From Bradyrhizobium daqingense (GTDB lineage Bacteria > Pseudomonadota > Alphaproteobacteria > Rhizobiales > Xanthobacteraceae), in assembly GCF_021044685.1 (NCBI RefSeq), contig NZ_CP088014.1, forward strand, positions 1,736,001-1,800,000: a stretch of DNA of 64,000 nucleotides, in the 5' to 3' direction. Below the pieces are notes generated by a model. The model saw only the letters and a list, made by a program, of their open reading frames with translations, ran no database searches and had not been told where the DNA came from. Numbering within the stretch: position 1 is the first letter of the stretch; each line of letters begins with the position of its first letter. Both the position numbers and the translations under genes were made by a program. Below are positions 33,858-45,307 of this stretch, piece by piece.

Positions 33858-34316
33858 ATGGTCTACAGTCTCATTGTCAAAAAAGAGATCCGCAGGAGCT
33901 TCGATCATGTCAACAACCAGCGTTGGGATGATGCTGCAAAGGACCTAACACCAAACGCGTATCACTGGGTTGCCGGAGATCATGCGTTGGGGGGTGAGCG
34001 ACATGGAAAGCAATCGGTAAAGCAATGGTTCGAGCGCATGGGCCGTGTTTTCCCGAAGCTTCACATAGATATTGAGCAGGTCGAAGTGACGGGTTGGCCA
34101 TGGAACACCACAGTGTTCGTCAAGTGGCGGGCCAATGCGAGGCTACTCGACGGCCAAAGCTCGTATGTGAACAGGGGTGTCCACGTCTTCAAGCTGCGAT
34201 GGGGCAAGGTTTATTCGATCGAGGAATACTTCGACTCGCAGGCTGCAGAACGAAGCCTCGCTATCCAGGCTCGTGCCGGTTTGGAAGAAGCTGCGGCTGG
34301 ACCAATCGTGAGCTAA
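33858..34316 (+). CDS. SnoaL/NTF2-like protein
   Basis: 152 residues from ATG at 33858 (a GTG at 33849 is possible). The cone-shaped NTF2 fold is suggested by VKKEIRRSFDHVNNQRWDDA, HALGGERHGKQSVKQWFERM and the strand pair YVNRGVHVFKLRWGKVYSIE. These proteins bind small hydrophobic ligands or act as isomerases, cyclases or hydrolases; no function is assigned. The 3' end overlaps the end of an antisense truncated methyltransferase frame. Confidence 0.75.
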   Translation: MVYSLIVKKEIRRSFDHVNNQRWDDAAKDLTPNAYHWVAGDHALGGERHGKQSVKQWFERMGRVFPKLHIDIEQVEVTGWPWNTTVFVKWRANARLLDGQSSYVNRGVHVFKLRWGKVYSIEEYFDSQAAERSLAIQARAGLEEAAAGPIVS

Positions 34317-34902
34317 CGCGGATCATTCGTGTGATGCCGCCATCAGAACAAGGATATGTCATGGCGCAGCACAATGCCGATCGGGTCGCAGCCAGGAACG
34401 CGGAATACCGCGACAGCCATAGCGGGCGCTCCTCCTCGCCACTGGGCGCGCTCAAATGAGCTACCACGAAAGCCGCGCCCGGCTTCAGCCGGCGGCGGAT
34501 CTCGGAGGCGATGCGGCGGCGCTCTGCGACGTCGACGAAGTGCAGCGTCAAAAGGCAGCTGGCACCGTCGAACGGTCCCGCCGGCGCATCGTCGATATAG
34601 CCCTGGTGAAGATGCGCGCGCGGCGCCAGCGGGCCCAGGGTCTGTTTCGCGAGCCCCAGCATCGCCGCGGACGGGTCCACGCCGTCGAAGCGCCAGCGCG
34701 GCTGCGCCTGCGCAAACGTCCTCAGCTCCAGGCCGCCGCCGGCACCGAGGACGAGAATCCGCGCATCGTTACGCGCGCGCTCGGCCAGCAGGATCGCCGC
34801 CATCGACAGCATCGCATTGTAGCCGGGCACGAAGCGCGGCGGGCCTTCCGTGTAGCGCGCCACGGCCTGCGGATCGGAGAACATGTCTTGAATGTTGGTC
34901 AT
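34261..34902 (-). pseudogene. Class I SAM-dependent methyltransferase, C-terminally truncated
   Basis: ATG 34902 (AAGGACG upstream) starts MTNIQDMFSDPQAVARYTEG. The SAM-binding Rossmann core is present: ILVLGAGGGLELRTFA, FDGVDPSAAMLGLA, GASCLLTLHFVD and RRLKPGAAFVVAHLS. After WLSRYSAFLAA (about 34390) the sequence is no longer methyltransferase-like, and the frame continues 43 residues antisense to intergenic DNA and the end of the SnoaL gene. The last third of the catalytic domain seems lost by a deletion or rearrangement. It lies 25 bases downstream of the Rrf2 gene, its likely regulator. Confidence 0.65.
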
Positions 34903-34927
34903 GGCGTCGTCCTTGCTGATGCGGCGG

Positions 34928-35386
34928 TCACGCGCCATGGGCGCGCAGGCCCTGATGTTTGCGCGAGCCGAGGCGCTTGCGACAATCCTCGCTCAGCATC
35001 GCCAGCGTCACCTCGCCGAGGCGCGACAGCAGCAACGCTTCCGCATCGTGAAAGGCCTGGTCGAGCGCGGCATTGACGGCCTGCTCGACGAGACAGCCCG
35101 GCGACTCCGTCCTGTTGCCCATGGCCAGCAGCGCTGGGCTGCCGAGCGCGGCGTAGACGTCGCGCAGCGTCACCTTCGCGAGGTCACACGCAAGCCGCCA
35201 GCCGCCGCCATGCCCCTTCTCGGAGCGGACGTAACCGAGCTCGCGCAGGCCCGCCATGATGCGGCGGATCACCACCGGGTTGGTGTCCATCGCCTTCGCC
35301 AAGGTCTCGGACGTGAACGGGCCGGGCTGTTGCGCCATGTGCAGCAGCACGTGGAGCACGCCGGACAATCGGGAATCGCGTCTCAT
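34928..35386 (-). CDS. Rrf2-family transcriptional regulator
   Basis: 152 residues. The N-terminal winged helix includes [40 protein letters not shown] and [19 protein letters not shown]. The three closely spaced cysteines of Fe-S IscR/NsrR are not present (single cysteines are scattered), so it is probably not an Fe-S sensor of the classical type. It is in one operon with the truncated methyltransferase. A short inverted repeat lies just upstream of its start. Confidence 0.85.
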   Translation of the reverse strand: MRRDSRLSGVLHVLLHMAQQPGPFTSETLAKAMDTNPVVIRRIMAGLRELGYVRSEKGHGGGWRLACDLAKVTLRDVYAALGSPALLAMGNRTESPGCLVEQAVNAALDQAFHDAEALLLSRLGEVTLAMLSEDCRKRLGSRKHQGLRAHGA

Positions 35387-35394
35387 GTAACTTC

Positions 35395-35407
35395 ATATGT
35401 TGCATAT
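35395..35407. promoter_or_regulatory. Inverted repeat upstream of the Rrf2 gene
   Basis: ATATG-TTG-CATAT lies 9-21 bases upstream of the Rrf2 start, in an AT-rich patch of an otherwise GC-rich region. It could be an autoregulatory site. The remaining 35408-35830 region contains no clear gene. Confidence 0.4.
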
Positions 35408-35830
35408 AGGGGCCAAAGTCAACGGCCCGCTGTCGCACGTCAGTGCGGCCTGCCGAGCAACGAGGATGCCGTGCGATTGTCGGGATGAGCGGCACTGCTA
35501 GTAGAGCGCCAATTGGACGTCACGCATCTGCGTCCGATCATGCCATCATGCCGCTGCTTTGCCCGACGGGGCAACGCCGCTCTGCCCGACGCGTCAGCGT
35601 TGCAGCGCTGCGGCTAAGTCATTGATCCCGTTCATGCCGTCTACTGTGCATGGGGTTGTTTTCGCACTTTGTTTTCGGCGGTCTGAAAAGACCGAGATCG
35701 CCACGCTGATTTGTCACGGTGACGGCGCCGCGCGCGAGGGCGACAATCGGCTGGGCGACCATGTGGACTTTTCGTTCCCGACCTCGCGTGGCGCCCGTTT
35801 TCATCCATTCATTTTTTTCGGAGGCGCATC

Positions 35831-36124
35831 ATGCAGGTTTACAACGTGGTCAAGTTCAAGGTGAAGCCGGGCGAGGAAGCCGCCTTCCTCGACGCGCACC
35901 GGAACGGCAAGGCCAAATGGCCCGGGCTGGAGCACGGCGTCATCATCAAGACCGGCGATCAGACCTTCTGCCTCATCGGCACCTGGGCCAGCCAGGATGC
36001 GATGGTCGCGGCCCGCCCTGCGATGATCAAGACCCTCGACAGTTTCAGGTCCGTGCTCGAGGATCAGGGCAATGGACGCGGCGTGACGGATGCGGTCTCG
36101 GGCGAGGTCGTGCTCGCGCTGTAG
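35831..36124 (+). CDS. ABM-fold dimeric alpha/beta-barrel protein
   Basis: 97 residues, with GGAGG upstream. The sequence MQVYNVVKFKVKPGEEAAFL, IKTGDQTFCLIGTWASQDAM and the C-terminal LDSFRSVLED suggest a ferredoxin-like ABM or stress-responsive barrel monomer of the kind found as dimers. The role is unknown. It ends 17 bases before the convergent YgiQ gene. Confidence 0.7.
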   Translation: MQVYNVVKFKVKPGEEAAFLDAHRNGKAKWPGLEHGVIIKTGDQTFCLIGTWASQDAMVAARPAMIKTLDSFRSVLEDQGNGRGVTDAVSGEVVLAL

Positions 36125-36141
36125 CAGGCGCGTAGCGCCCG

Positions 36142-38163
<2,022 letters not shown>

Positions 38164-38364
38164 GCGCTTACGCATAGGACTCGAGGCCCGCGAATTCAAC
38201 CGACGGGCGCGTGAAATCGGCGGTTCCGCCTCATGTCGTCCGCCCGTGTCCGCGTCAAGCACCGTATCCATGCGCGGTGAGCCCGATCGGCTTTGAGCGC
38301 TGCAATCGTCGCATGCGGCGATCCGGGTTCTCACCGTAGCGGCCATGGCGTATTCGGTCGCTCC

Positions 38365-39306
38365 ATGGGCAAGGGATCATCAGACGGCGGCAGCGGTGCG
38401 GTCGCGAGCGCAGCGCCATCCACCGGCACCTGGCTCGGCGCGATTGCGCTGATCGGCTTCATTGTGGTGGCGACCGCGCAGGCCTCCAATCAGATTCTCG
38501 CGCGCGGGCTTGCGGGCTCGGTCCCGTCCTTTGCGCTCGCCTTCTTTCGCTGGAGCATCGTCGCCATCGGGCTCGCGCCGATCGCGCTCAAGGAGATCCG
38601 CGAAGGCCAGGTGCCGCTCGGCAACATCTGGCCGATTCTTGCCGCCGGCTTCATGGGCATGTTTCTGTGCGGCGGTCCGGTCTATGCCGCGGGCGTGTCG
38701 ACGACGGCGATCCACATCGCGCTGATCATGGCGCTCTCGCCGATCACGGTGCTGATGATCTCTGCGGCGCTCAAGATCGAGCATGTCGGCTTGCTGCAAT
38801 GGCTCGGTACGGCGCTCGCGCTATCGGGTGCGCTGCTGATCATTTCCGGCGGCCATCCGGCCACGTTGTTCGAACTGGAGACGGCGGCCGGCGACGGCCT
38901 GGTCGTGATCGCGATGCTGGGCTGGTCCGGCTATACGCTGCTGCAATCGCGCGCCGCACCGAAGGCGTCGCTGCTTGCACGCATCAGCCTGTTCTCGGCC
39001 GCCGGCGCCTTGTTCTCGCTGCCGCTCGCGGCCTGGGAAATGTGGGCCATGCCCGCCCAAATCTTCAGCACCAAGGCGCTATCGGCCTATGTCTTCGCCG
39101 GGATCGTTCCTGGCCTGCTTGCCTATGCCGGCTTTGCCTGGCTCGGTGCCAAATTCGGTTCGGTGCGGACCTCGCTCGTCCTCTACCTCGGACCGGTTGC
39201 AAGCGCCCTGTTGTCTTTCGCGATCCTCGGTGAGCCGCCGGGGCTGATTCATCTCGTCGGCGGGCTGCTGATCCTCGGCGGCGTCTGGGCCAGCCTGCGC
39301 CGATAG
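38365..39306 (+). CDS. DMT/EamA-family transporter
   Basis: 313 residues from ATG at 38365 (frame open from 38293). About ten membrane helices in two EamA repeats: the first starts [20 protein letters not shown] and the second is near [20 protein letters not shown]. The end [20 protein letters not shown] is typical of drug/metabolite exporters. It exports an unknown small molecule across the inner membrane. No clear regulator is adjacent. Confidence 0.85.
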   Translation: MGKGSSDGGSGAVASAAPSTGTWLGAIALIGFIVVATAQASNQILARGLAGSVPSFALAFFRWSIVAIGLAPIALKEIREGQVPLGNIWPILAAGFMGMFLCGGPVYAAGVSTTAIHIALIMALSPITVLMISAALKIEHVGLLQWLGTALALSGALLIISGGHPATLFELETAAGDGLVVIAMLGWSGYTLLQSRAAPKASLLARISLFSAAGALFSLPLAAWEMWAMPAQIFSTKALSAYVFAGIVPGLLAYAGFAWLGAKFGSVRTSLVLYLGPVASALLSFAILGEPPGLIHLVGGLLILGGVWASLRR

Positions 39307-39446
39307 TTCCATCTGAACGAGTCCTGGTTCAAGCGCAGGAACCATCCGCGGCTGCGAACATTCTGATTAGGGGTCCGTGCGGGCCCGGTTGCGCGCGCCT
39401 CCATCATGTCGGCGTTCGCGGCGTCGCCTCTGGCGATGGGGGACCT

Positions 39447-39611
39447 GTGAGTACAGTCATTGAGAACTTGCTATTGCGGAAGCAGAAGCTTGTGGAACAG
39501 CTCGAAAGGGTGCCGTCGGTCGAGGACCGCGACAAGATCGAGCACCAGCTCGAGCAGATCAACACCGCTCTGGATTTCCTGGACAGGCCGGGATCCAAGG
39601 ACGCTCACTAG
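39447..39611 (+). CDS. 54-residue coiled-coil protein, GTG start
   Basis: From GTG at 39447, after GGGGGA, to TAG at 39611. The peptide begins STVIENLLLRKQKLVEQLER and continues with VEDRDKIEHQLEQINTALDF, a regular heptad pattern of Leu/Ile/Val, ending in a polar tail. A small helical protein conserved-looking in character. It is well supported by codon use and ribosome-binding site but its function is unknown. Confidence 0.6.
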   Translation: MSTVIENLLLRKQKLVEQLERVPSVEDRDKIEHQLEQINTALDFLDRPGSKDAH

Positions 39612-39617
39612 GCGCCT

Positions 39618-40289
39618 TCAGTCCGCTCCCACTTTCAGGGCCTTGGCATAGACCACGCCCGAATTGGTGATATGCATCGTCATCAGCGCCTCGAATGAAG
39701 CGTGCTCGCCGCGCGCGAACAGGTCGAGCAGCTTGCGATGCTCGTCGAAGGAGGTGCGGGTGCGCACGTCGATCGGCGAAGTCAGATTGGTGCGCAGCGC
39801 GGCGACGCGGCTGGAGGCGAGCTGATAGGATTCGGCGAGATAGCGGTTGCCGCAATGGGTGAACAGCGCCTCGTGGAAGGCGGTATCGGCCCGGCCATAG
39901 GCGATGTTGTCCTTTGCGGCAATCGCCGGCTCCATCGCCGCGATCGCGTCGTTCATCGCCGTAATGGCGCCGTCGCGATCATGGCGAAAGGCGAGCTCGG
40001 CCGCCCTGGGTTCGAGTGCGATCCGGAAGGTGCAGAGCGCGGTGATGTCTTCCGCACTCGGCGTAAAGACGAAACTGCCGACCTGCGGCCGGATCACCAC
40101 CAGCCCCTGTGCCTGCAACAGGCCCATCGCCTCGCGCACCGGCGTGCGGCTGACGCCGAAGGAGTTCGCCACCATCTCCTCGGAGATGGCAGCCCCTAAC
40201 GCGAATTCGCCGTCGATGATGGCCTGACGCAGCCGCTGCATCACCCGCTGGGACAGCGATTTCGGCGTATCGAGCTTGAGCGAGCGCAT
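39618..40289 (-). CDS. GntR-family regulator with FCD domain
   Basis: 223 residues. The N-terminal winged helix (SQRVMQRLRQAIIDGEFALG and SEEMVANSFGVSRTPVREAM) and a C-terminal FCD ligand domain (FRIALEPRAAELAF, DTAFHEALFTHCGNRYLAES) place it in the FadR-like subgroup. Such proteins sense carboxylic or hydroxy acids. It lies six bases after the GlcD-like oxidoreductase gene in the same operon. Its operator is probably the inverted repeat at 41776-41794. Confidence 0.9.
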   Translation of the reverse strand: MRSLKLDTPKSLSQRVMQRLRQAIIDGEFALGAAISEEMVANSFGVSRTPVREAMGLLQAQGLVVIRPQVGSFVFTPSAEDITALCTFRIALEPRAAELAFRHDRDGAITAMNDAIAAMEPAIAAKDNIAYGRADTAFHEALFTHCGNRYLAESYQLASSRVAALRTNLTSPIDVRTRTSFDEHRKLLDLFARGEHASFEALMTMHITNSGVVYAKALKVGAD

Positions 40290-40295
40290 ATGCCC

Positions 40296-41708
40296 TCAGA
40301 TCACCTTGCCGGGATTGAGCAGATGATCAGGATCGAGCGCAGCCTTCAGCGTCCGCATCAGCGCGATCTCGGCCTCGCTGCGGGCGTGCCCCAGCCATTG
40401 CTTCTTCAGCGTGCCGATGCCGTGCTCGGCGGAAACGCTGCCGCCAAGCTCGCGCACCAGACCATAGATGATCGCATCCATCTCTTCCTTCGGCTGCTGC
40501 TCGACCGGAAGTCCTGTGACCCAGGAGACGAGGTGCAGATTGCCGTCGCCGATATGGCCGTAATAGACACTCTCGCAGCCTTTGATGCCGGCGGCGAGCG
40601 CGGCCTTGCAGCGCGTGGTGAACTCGTCCATCCGCGCCACCGCAAGGCCGATGTCGTAGGAGATGTGCGGACCCAGCACCTGGCCGAATTCGGCGCAGAT
40701 GTCGCGCACGCGCCAGAAGCTCTGCGTTTGCGCCAGCGACTGCGCCACGGCGGCATCCGCCAGCAGCCCGCGCTCCATCAGCTCTTCGAGCCAGGCCTGG
40801 AAGCGCGGCGCATCGAGGCTTTCGTCGGTGCCCTGCGCTTCGACCAGCACGTAGAGGCCGTGGCCCGCCGCGACCGGCGGCTTCACGCCGGCGCGAGTCG
40901 TGATGACGTCCCAGTAGTCCGGCCACATCACCTCGAAGGCCGACAGCAACGGGCCGAGCCCGCTGCGCGCGGCGCCGAGCAGCGCGACCACCGCAGCATA
41001 ATCCTTGAGCGCGCAGAGCGCGGCCATGGTCGAGCGCGGCTTTGGAAACAGTTTCAGCACCACGCGGGTGATGATGCCGAGCGTGCCTTCCGAGCCGATG
41101 AAGAGATGCTTCAGATCGTACCCGGCATTGTTCTTCATCAGCTTGTTAAGGCTGGTGATGATGGTGCCGTCGGGCAGCACCACTTCGAGACCGAGCACCA
41201 GCTCGCGCGTCATGCCGTAGCGGATCACGCGGTTGCCGCCGGCATTGGTGGAGAGATTGCCGCCGATCGCACAGGAGCCGCGCGAGCCGAGATCGAGCGG
41301 GAAGAAGAAGCCGGCCTCGTCGGCGGCCTTCTGGATCGTCTCCAGCGGCGTGCCCGCCTTCACCGTCATCGTCGCCGAGGCGGGATCGATCTCCTCGATC
41401 CCGGTCATGCGCTCCAGCGAGATCGCGACCCAGCCCGCTTCAGGCGAGGCGCCGCGGCACAGCCCGGTCAAGCCGCCCTGCGGCACGAACGGCAGCCGGG
41501 CCTCTCGGCAGGTCGCGATCGCATGGGCAACGCCTTGCGCATCGCGCGGACGGATCACCGCCAGCGGCGTCTGCGGCAGGCTCGCGCTCCAATCGTTGCA
41601 ATTGCGCGCCGGCACTTCGCTGCCGGTCAGCACCGCAGCCGCGCCGAGCCTGTCACGCAGTGCGCCGAGCAGGTGGTCGGCACGCCCAGGGGGAGTTGCC
41701 ATGTCCAT
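40296..41708 (-). CDS. FAD-linked D-2-hydroxyacid oxidase/dehydrogenase (GlcD-like)
   Basis: 470 residues, with GGAGGT upstream of ATG 41708. It is a VAO/PCMH flavoprotein: the FAD-binding region has FVPQGGLTGLCRGASPEAGW, GSRGSCAIGGNLSTNAGGNR and IGSEGTLGIITRVVLKLFP; the C-terminus has VSAEHGIGTLKKQWLGHARS and the LLNPGKVI ending. Members oxidise D-lactate, glycolate or D-2-hydroxyglutarate. The GntR regulator and a DapA-like aldolase nearby suggest catabolism of a hydroxy acid; the exact substrate is not visible. Confidence 0.9.
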   Translation of the reverse strand: MDMATPPGRADHLLGALRDRLGAAAVLTGSEVPARNCNDWSASLPQTPLAVIRPRDAQGVAHAIATCREARLPFVPQGGLTGLCRGASPEAGWVAISLERMTGIEEIDPASATMTVKAGTPLETIQKAADEAGFFFPLDLGSRGSCAIGGNLSTNAGGNRVIRYGMTRELVLGLEVVLPDGTIITSLNKLMKNNAGYDLKHLFIGSEGTLGIITRVVLKLFPKPRSTMAALCALKDYAAVVALLGAARSGLGPLLSAFEVMWPDYWDVITTRAGVKPPVAAGHGLYVLVEAQGTDESLDAPRFQAWLEELMERGLLADAAVAQSLAQTQSFWRVRDICAEFGQVLGPHISYDIGLAVARMDEFTTRCKAALAAGIKGCESVYYGHIGDGNLHLVSWVTGLPVEQQPKEEMDAIIYGLVRELGGSVSAEHGIGTLKKQWLGHARSEAEIALMRTLKAALDPDHLLNPGKVI

Positions 41709-41775
41709 GCGAGACCTCCGCTAAAATCAGTTGCGCCTTATGCGCGCCGCGAGGGTGGAAAGGAATTGCGCCACT

Positions 41776-41794
41776 CTTGTATGTAAGGTACAAG
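41776..41794. promoter_or_regulatory. Candidate GntR operator
   Basis: CTTGTA-N7-TACAAG is a perfect 6-base inverted repeat located between the divergent oxidoreductase/GntR operon and the DapA-like gene. FCD-type GntR sites often contain TTGT-N-ACAA-like dyads. It could control both transcription units. Confidence 0.55.
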
Positions 41795-41890
41795 GTCAAA
41801 AGTAAAGTAAAAATAGTGACTCAGGACACAGCCTAAGATCCTTCCGAATCAAAGGCTTGGGTCCCGGCTCGCAGCAAAAAGGGCGATGGG

Positions 41891-42775
41891 ATGACGGAGG
41901 CAATTCGCGGCTTATGGGTGGCGTCGGCGACGCCGCTGGCGGCGGACGGCAGCGTGGACGCGGCCAAGCTCGCGGCTCATGCCAAGCAGCTCTTCGGCAA
42001 GGGCGTCGACGGTGTCGTGCTGTTCGGCACCACCGGCGAGGGCACCTCGTTCAATGTCACTGAGCGCGTTGCGACCATCGAAGCCCTGCTCAAGGCGGGC
42101 GTCGCGCCGGAGCGCATGGGCATCGGCGGCGGCTTCCCCGCCATCACCGACGGCGTCGCGCTGTCGCGCACCGTGCTCGGCCTCGGCCTGCGCCACGTGC
42201 TGGTGCTGCCGCCATACTTCGACCGCGGCGTCACGCCCGAGGGCGTTGAGGACGCCTTCGCCGCGATCATCGACGGCGTCGCCGACGATCGCCTGCGCGC
42301 CTATCTCTATCACATCCCGCAGGTCTCGGGCGTTGCGATCCCGACCAGTGTCGCCGCCAACTTACGCAAACGCTACGGCAAGATCGTTGCAGGCCTGAAG
42401 GACTCCAGCGGCGACTTCAAGCAGTTTCAGGCGTTCCGTGCGGCCGCGCCCGAGCTCGCCATCACCGTCGGCAACGAGGCTGATATCGCCCGTGCGGTCG
42501 CCGCCGGCGGCGCCGGCACCATCTGCGGCATGGCCAACATCGTGCCCGAGCTGGTCAAGGGCATGCTCGACGGCGGGGATGTCGAGGCGCGCATGCAGGC
42601 CGCGATTGACGTCGTGTTGAAGACGCCGTCCTTCCTCCCGACGCTGAAGGCGATCCTGGCGGCGCAGACGGGCGATGCGGGCTGGCTGCGCGTGCGTCCG
42701 CCGCTTCGTGCGTTGTCCGACGGTGCCGCGTTCAAGCGACAGCTCGACGACCTGACGGCGCCCGTCATCGCGTGA
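41891..42775 (+). CDS. Dihydrodipicolinate synthase/N-acetylneuraminate lyase family aldolase
   Basis: 294 residues of the TIM-barrel class I aldolase family. The GTTGEG loop is in FGTTGEGTSF, the catalytic tyrosine in AYLYHIPQVSG and the Schiff-base lysine in IVAGLKDSSGD. The substrate range of this group (pyruvate plus an aldehyde) is broad, so it may be a sugar-acid or keto-acid aldolase rather than lysine-biosynthetic DapA. It is divergent to the GlcD-like/GntR operon and shares its candidate operator. Confidence 0.88.
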   Translation: MTEAIRGLWVASATPLAADGSVDAAKLAAHAKQLFGKGVDGVVLFGTTGEGTSFNVTERVATIEALLKAGVAPERMGIGGGFPAITDGVALSRTVLGLGLRHVLVLPPYFDRGVTPEGVEDAFAAIIDGVADDRLRAYLYHIPQVSGVAIPTSVAANLRKRYGKIVAGLKDSSGDFKQFQAFRAAAPELAITVGNEADIARAVAAGGAGTICGMANIVPELVKGMLDGGDVEARMQAAIDVVLKTPSFLPTLKAILAAQTGDAGWLRVRPPLRALSDGAAFKRQLDDLTAPVIA

Positions 42776-42852
42776 TTACGCAGCAAATTCGCGCGTTGCG
42801 TGCCGCGGAAGCCGCGGCCGCAATTGCTGATTGCGGTCCGATGCGCTGTGTC

Positions 42853-42869
42853 TTTAGAACGCTTCAATA
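42853..42869 (+). promoter_or_regulatory. Candidate Irr box (ICE) upstream of the iron operon
   Basis: TTTAGAA-CGC-TTCAATA matches the iron control element consensus TTTAGAANNNTTCTAAA exactly in the left half and at five of seven bases in the right. It lies about 94 bases upstream of the TonB receptor gene. Irr is the usual iron regulator of Bradyrhizobium; binding is inferred. Confidence 0.5.
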
Positions 42870-42962
42870 CTAGAGCTATTCAAGCCGACTTACGGTTCTC
42901 TTGACGCGCTGCGACTGTTAGACGCGCCAGCTTCAATGCTGCGTCTGACCTGGAAGTGAATC

Positions 42963-45305
42963 GTGCCTGCTTATCTGGACGGCCAACCTGTCGATGGCCG
43001 TCGAACTCGTGGCGGCAAGAGCCGTGCAAGTCTTCTCATTGGCGCGGCCGTGCTGCTCGCTGAATCCTCCTCCAGCACGACGATTGCGCAGGCGCAATCG
43101 GCACTGCCGCCGGTGACGGTGGAGGCCCCCGTGCAGCGACCGCGGCCGGCGCGCGCATCCGAACAATCGCCACGCCGCGCGCAAACTGCCACGCGCCAGC
43201 GCAGTCGCACTTCCAGTCCGGCGCCCACCGTACCGACGCTCTCGGAGCGCGCTGCGGCGGAAGCCGCCGCGCAACAGGCCGCGAAGCTCGGCTATCGCGC
43301 GATGCCGAGCGCGACCACGCTACGCAGCGGCGCTTCGCCGCTGAACACCTCGCAGGCGGTCAACGTCGTGCCAGAGCAGGTGTTGAAGGACCAGTTGCCG
43401 CGCAACATCGACGATGCGCTCATCAACGTCTCCGGCATCACCCAGACCAATACACTCGCGGGCAGCCAGGACGCCGTGATCCGCCGCGGCTTCGGCGACA
43501 ACCGCGACGGCTCGATCATGCGCAACGGCATGCCGCTGGTGCAGGGCCGCAGCTTCAATCCCGCCGTCGAAAGCGTGGAGGTGCTCAAGGGACCGGCCTC
43601 GCTGCTCTACGGCATCATGGATCCCGGCGGCATCGTCAACACCATCAGCAAGCGTCCCGAGCTCTACCAGCACGGCTCGGTCACGCTGCTCGGCTCGGCC
43701 TACAGCGCCTCGAAAACCGGCGCCGACGGCCTGCTCGACGTCACCGGTCCGATCGGCGACCAGGGCCTCGCCTATCGCTTCATCGGCTACGGCGTCAGTG
43801 AGGACTATTGGCGCAATTTCGGCCGGCACCGCGAGATGCTGGTGGCGCCGTCACTGGCCTGGTACGGCCAGGACACCACGGTGCAGCTCAACTACGAGCA
43901 TCGCGAGTTCATCTATCCATTCGACCGCGGCACCGCATTCAATCCGGTGACCAAGGCGCCGCTCGCCGTGCCCGCCACGCGAAGGCTGGACGAGCCGTTC
44001 AACAACACCTGGGGAACCTCCGACCTGATCCAGGCCTCGGTCGAGCACCGTTTCAATCAGGATTGGAAGCTCTACGCCGGTTACAGCTACAACACCGAAA
44101 CCTTCAGCGCCAACCAGCTCCGCATCACCGGTATCAACTTCACGACCGGCAACGAGACGCGCAGCAATGACGGCACGCAGGGCTCGCTCAGCAATGTCAG
44201 CTACGGAACGTCCTACGTCTCCGGCGGCTTCTGGCTGGGCAACATGCGCAACGAGGTGCTGTTCGGCGGCGACGGCCAGTATCGCACCATCTACCGCGAC
44301 AATCTGATCCGGCAGGCCACGCCGCCCATCAATGTTTACAATCCCATTTACGGTTTGATCGGACCGGGGACAACCGTCTCGAACAGCGACAGCGCCCAAA
44401 CCGACAAGCTCGGCCAGTGGTCACTGTTCTTCCAGGACACGCTGCATCTGACCGAGCGGTTCGCGCTGGTCGGCGGCGTGCGTTATATGGACTACGATCA
44501 GATCGCCGGGCGTGGAAAGCCTTTCATCGTCAACACCAACGTCTCCCAGGACAAGGTGCTGCCGCTCGGAGGTGCGATCCTCAAGCTCACCGACGAGCTT
44601 TCGCTCTATGCGAGCTATACCCAGTCGCTGAAGCCGAATTCGACGATTGCTCCGTTGGCAAATAGCGGCGGCTTCGTGCTGGGTTCGAACATCGCTCCGG
44701 AAGAAGGCACGCAGTACGAGACCGGTCTCAAGTTCGATAACAAGCGTCTCTCAGGTACGCTTGCGGTCTACGAGGTCGAGAAGCAGAACGTGTTGGTCAG
44801 CCAATTTAACCCCGCGCTCGGCCTAAACGTCTATACGACGGCCGGCAAGGCACGCGCGCGCGGGGTCGAGATCGACGTCACCGGGAGGCTCACGGACAGC
44901 TGGGCCGTGATCGGAAGCTATGGCTATACCGATGCGCGAGTGACGGCTTCCCAGGATCTGACGCTGCTCGGCAAGAAGCTGCAAAACGTCGCCCTGAACA
45001 CGGCCTCGCTCTATCTCGTCTACGACTTCGGGACGGCGTTGCCAGGTCAGCTCCGCCTCGGAGGCGGCGCCCGCTATGTCGGCGACCGTCCCGGTGATGC
45101 CATCAACACCTTCTTCCTGCCGTCCTACGTGGTCGCCGACATCTTCGCGACCTACGAGACCAGGTACGAGCAATTCCCGGTGATCTATCAATTCAACGTC
45201 AAGAACCTGTTCGACAAGGTCTATTATCCCTCCGCCGTCAACAATCTGAACGTCGCCGTCGGCGATGCCCGGCGCGTGTCGCTCTCGGCGACGGTGAAGT
45301 TCTAG
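42963..45305 (+). CDS. TonB-dependent siderophore receptor
   Basis: 780 residues from a GTG, with GGAAGTG upstream; a signal segment (ASLLIGAAVLLAESSSS...AQAQS) and a Pro/Arg-rich spacer precede the plug. The plug has AVNVVPEQVLKDQLPRNIDD, VIRRGFGDNRDGSIMRNGMP and ESVEVLKGPASLLYGIMDPG, and the 22-strand barrel ends in VSLSATVKF with a C-terminal aromatic. It imports ferric siderophore at the outer membrane. It is followed by a binding protein and a PepSY protein in one operon, with a candidate Irr box upstream. Confidence 0.94.
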   Translation: MPAYLDGQPVDGRRTRGGKSRASLLIGAAVLLAESSSSTTIAQAQSALPPVTVEAPVQRPRPARASEQSPRRAQTATRQRSRTSSPAPTVPTLSERAAAEAAAQQAAKLGYRAMPSATTLRSGASPLNTSQAVNVVPEQVLKDQLPRNIDDALINVSGITQTNTLAGSQDAVIRRGFGDNRDGSIMRNGMPLVQGRSFNPAVESVEVLKGPASLLYGIMDPGGIVNTISKRPELYQHGSVTLLGSAYSASKTGADGLLDVTGPIGDQGLAYRFIGYGVSEDYWRNFGRHREMLVAPSLAWYGQDTTVQLNYEHREFIYPFDRGTAFNPVTKAPLAVPATRRLDEPFNNTWGTSDLIQASVEHRFNQDWKLYAGYSYNTETFSANQLRITGINFTTGNETRSNDGTQGSLSNVSYGTSYVSGGFWLGNMRNEVLFGGDGQYRTIYRDNLIRQATPPINVYNPIYGLIGPGTTVSNSDSAQTDKLGQWSLFFQDTLHLTERFALVGGVRYMDYDQIAGRGKPFIVNTNVSQDKVLPLGGAILKLTDELSLYASYTQSLKPNSTIAPLANSGGFVLGSNIAPEEGTQYETGLKFDNKRLSGTLAVYEVEKQNVLVSQFNPALGLNVYTTAGKARARGVEIDVTGRLTDSWAVIGSYGYTDARVTASQDLTLLGKKLQNVALNTASLYLVYDFGTALPGQLRLGGGARYVGDRPGDAINTFFLPSYVVADIFATYETRYEQFPVIYQFNVKNLFDKVYYPSAVNNLNVAVGDARRVSLSATVKF

Positions 45306-45307
45306 CG

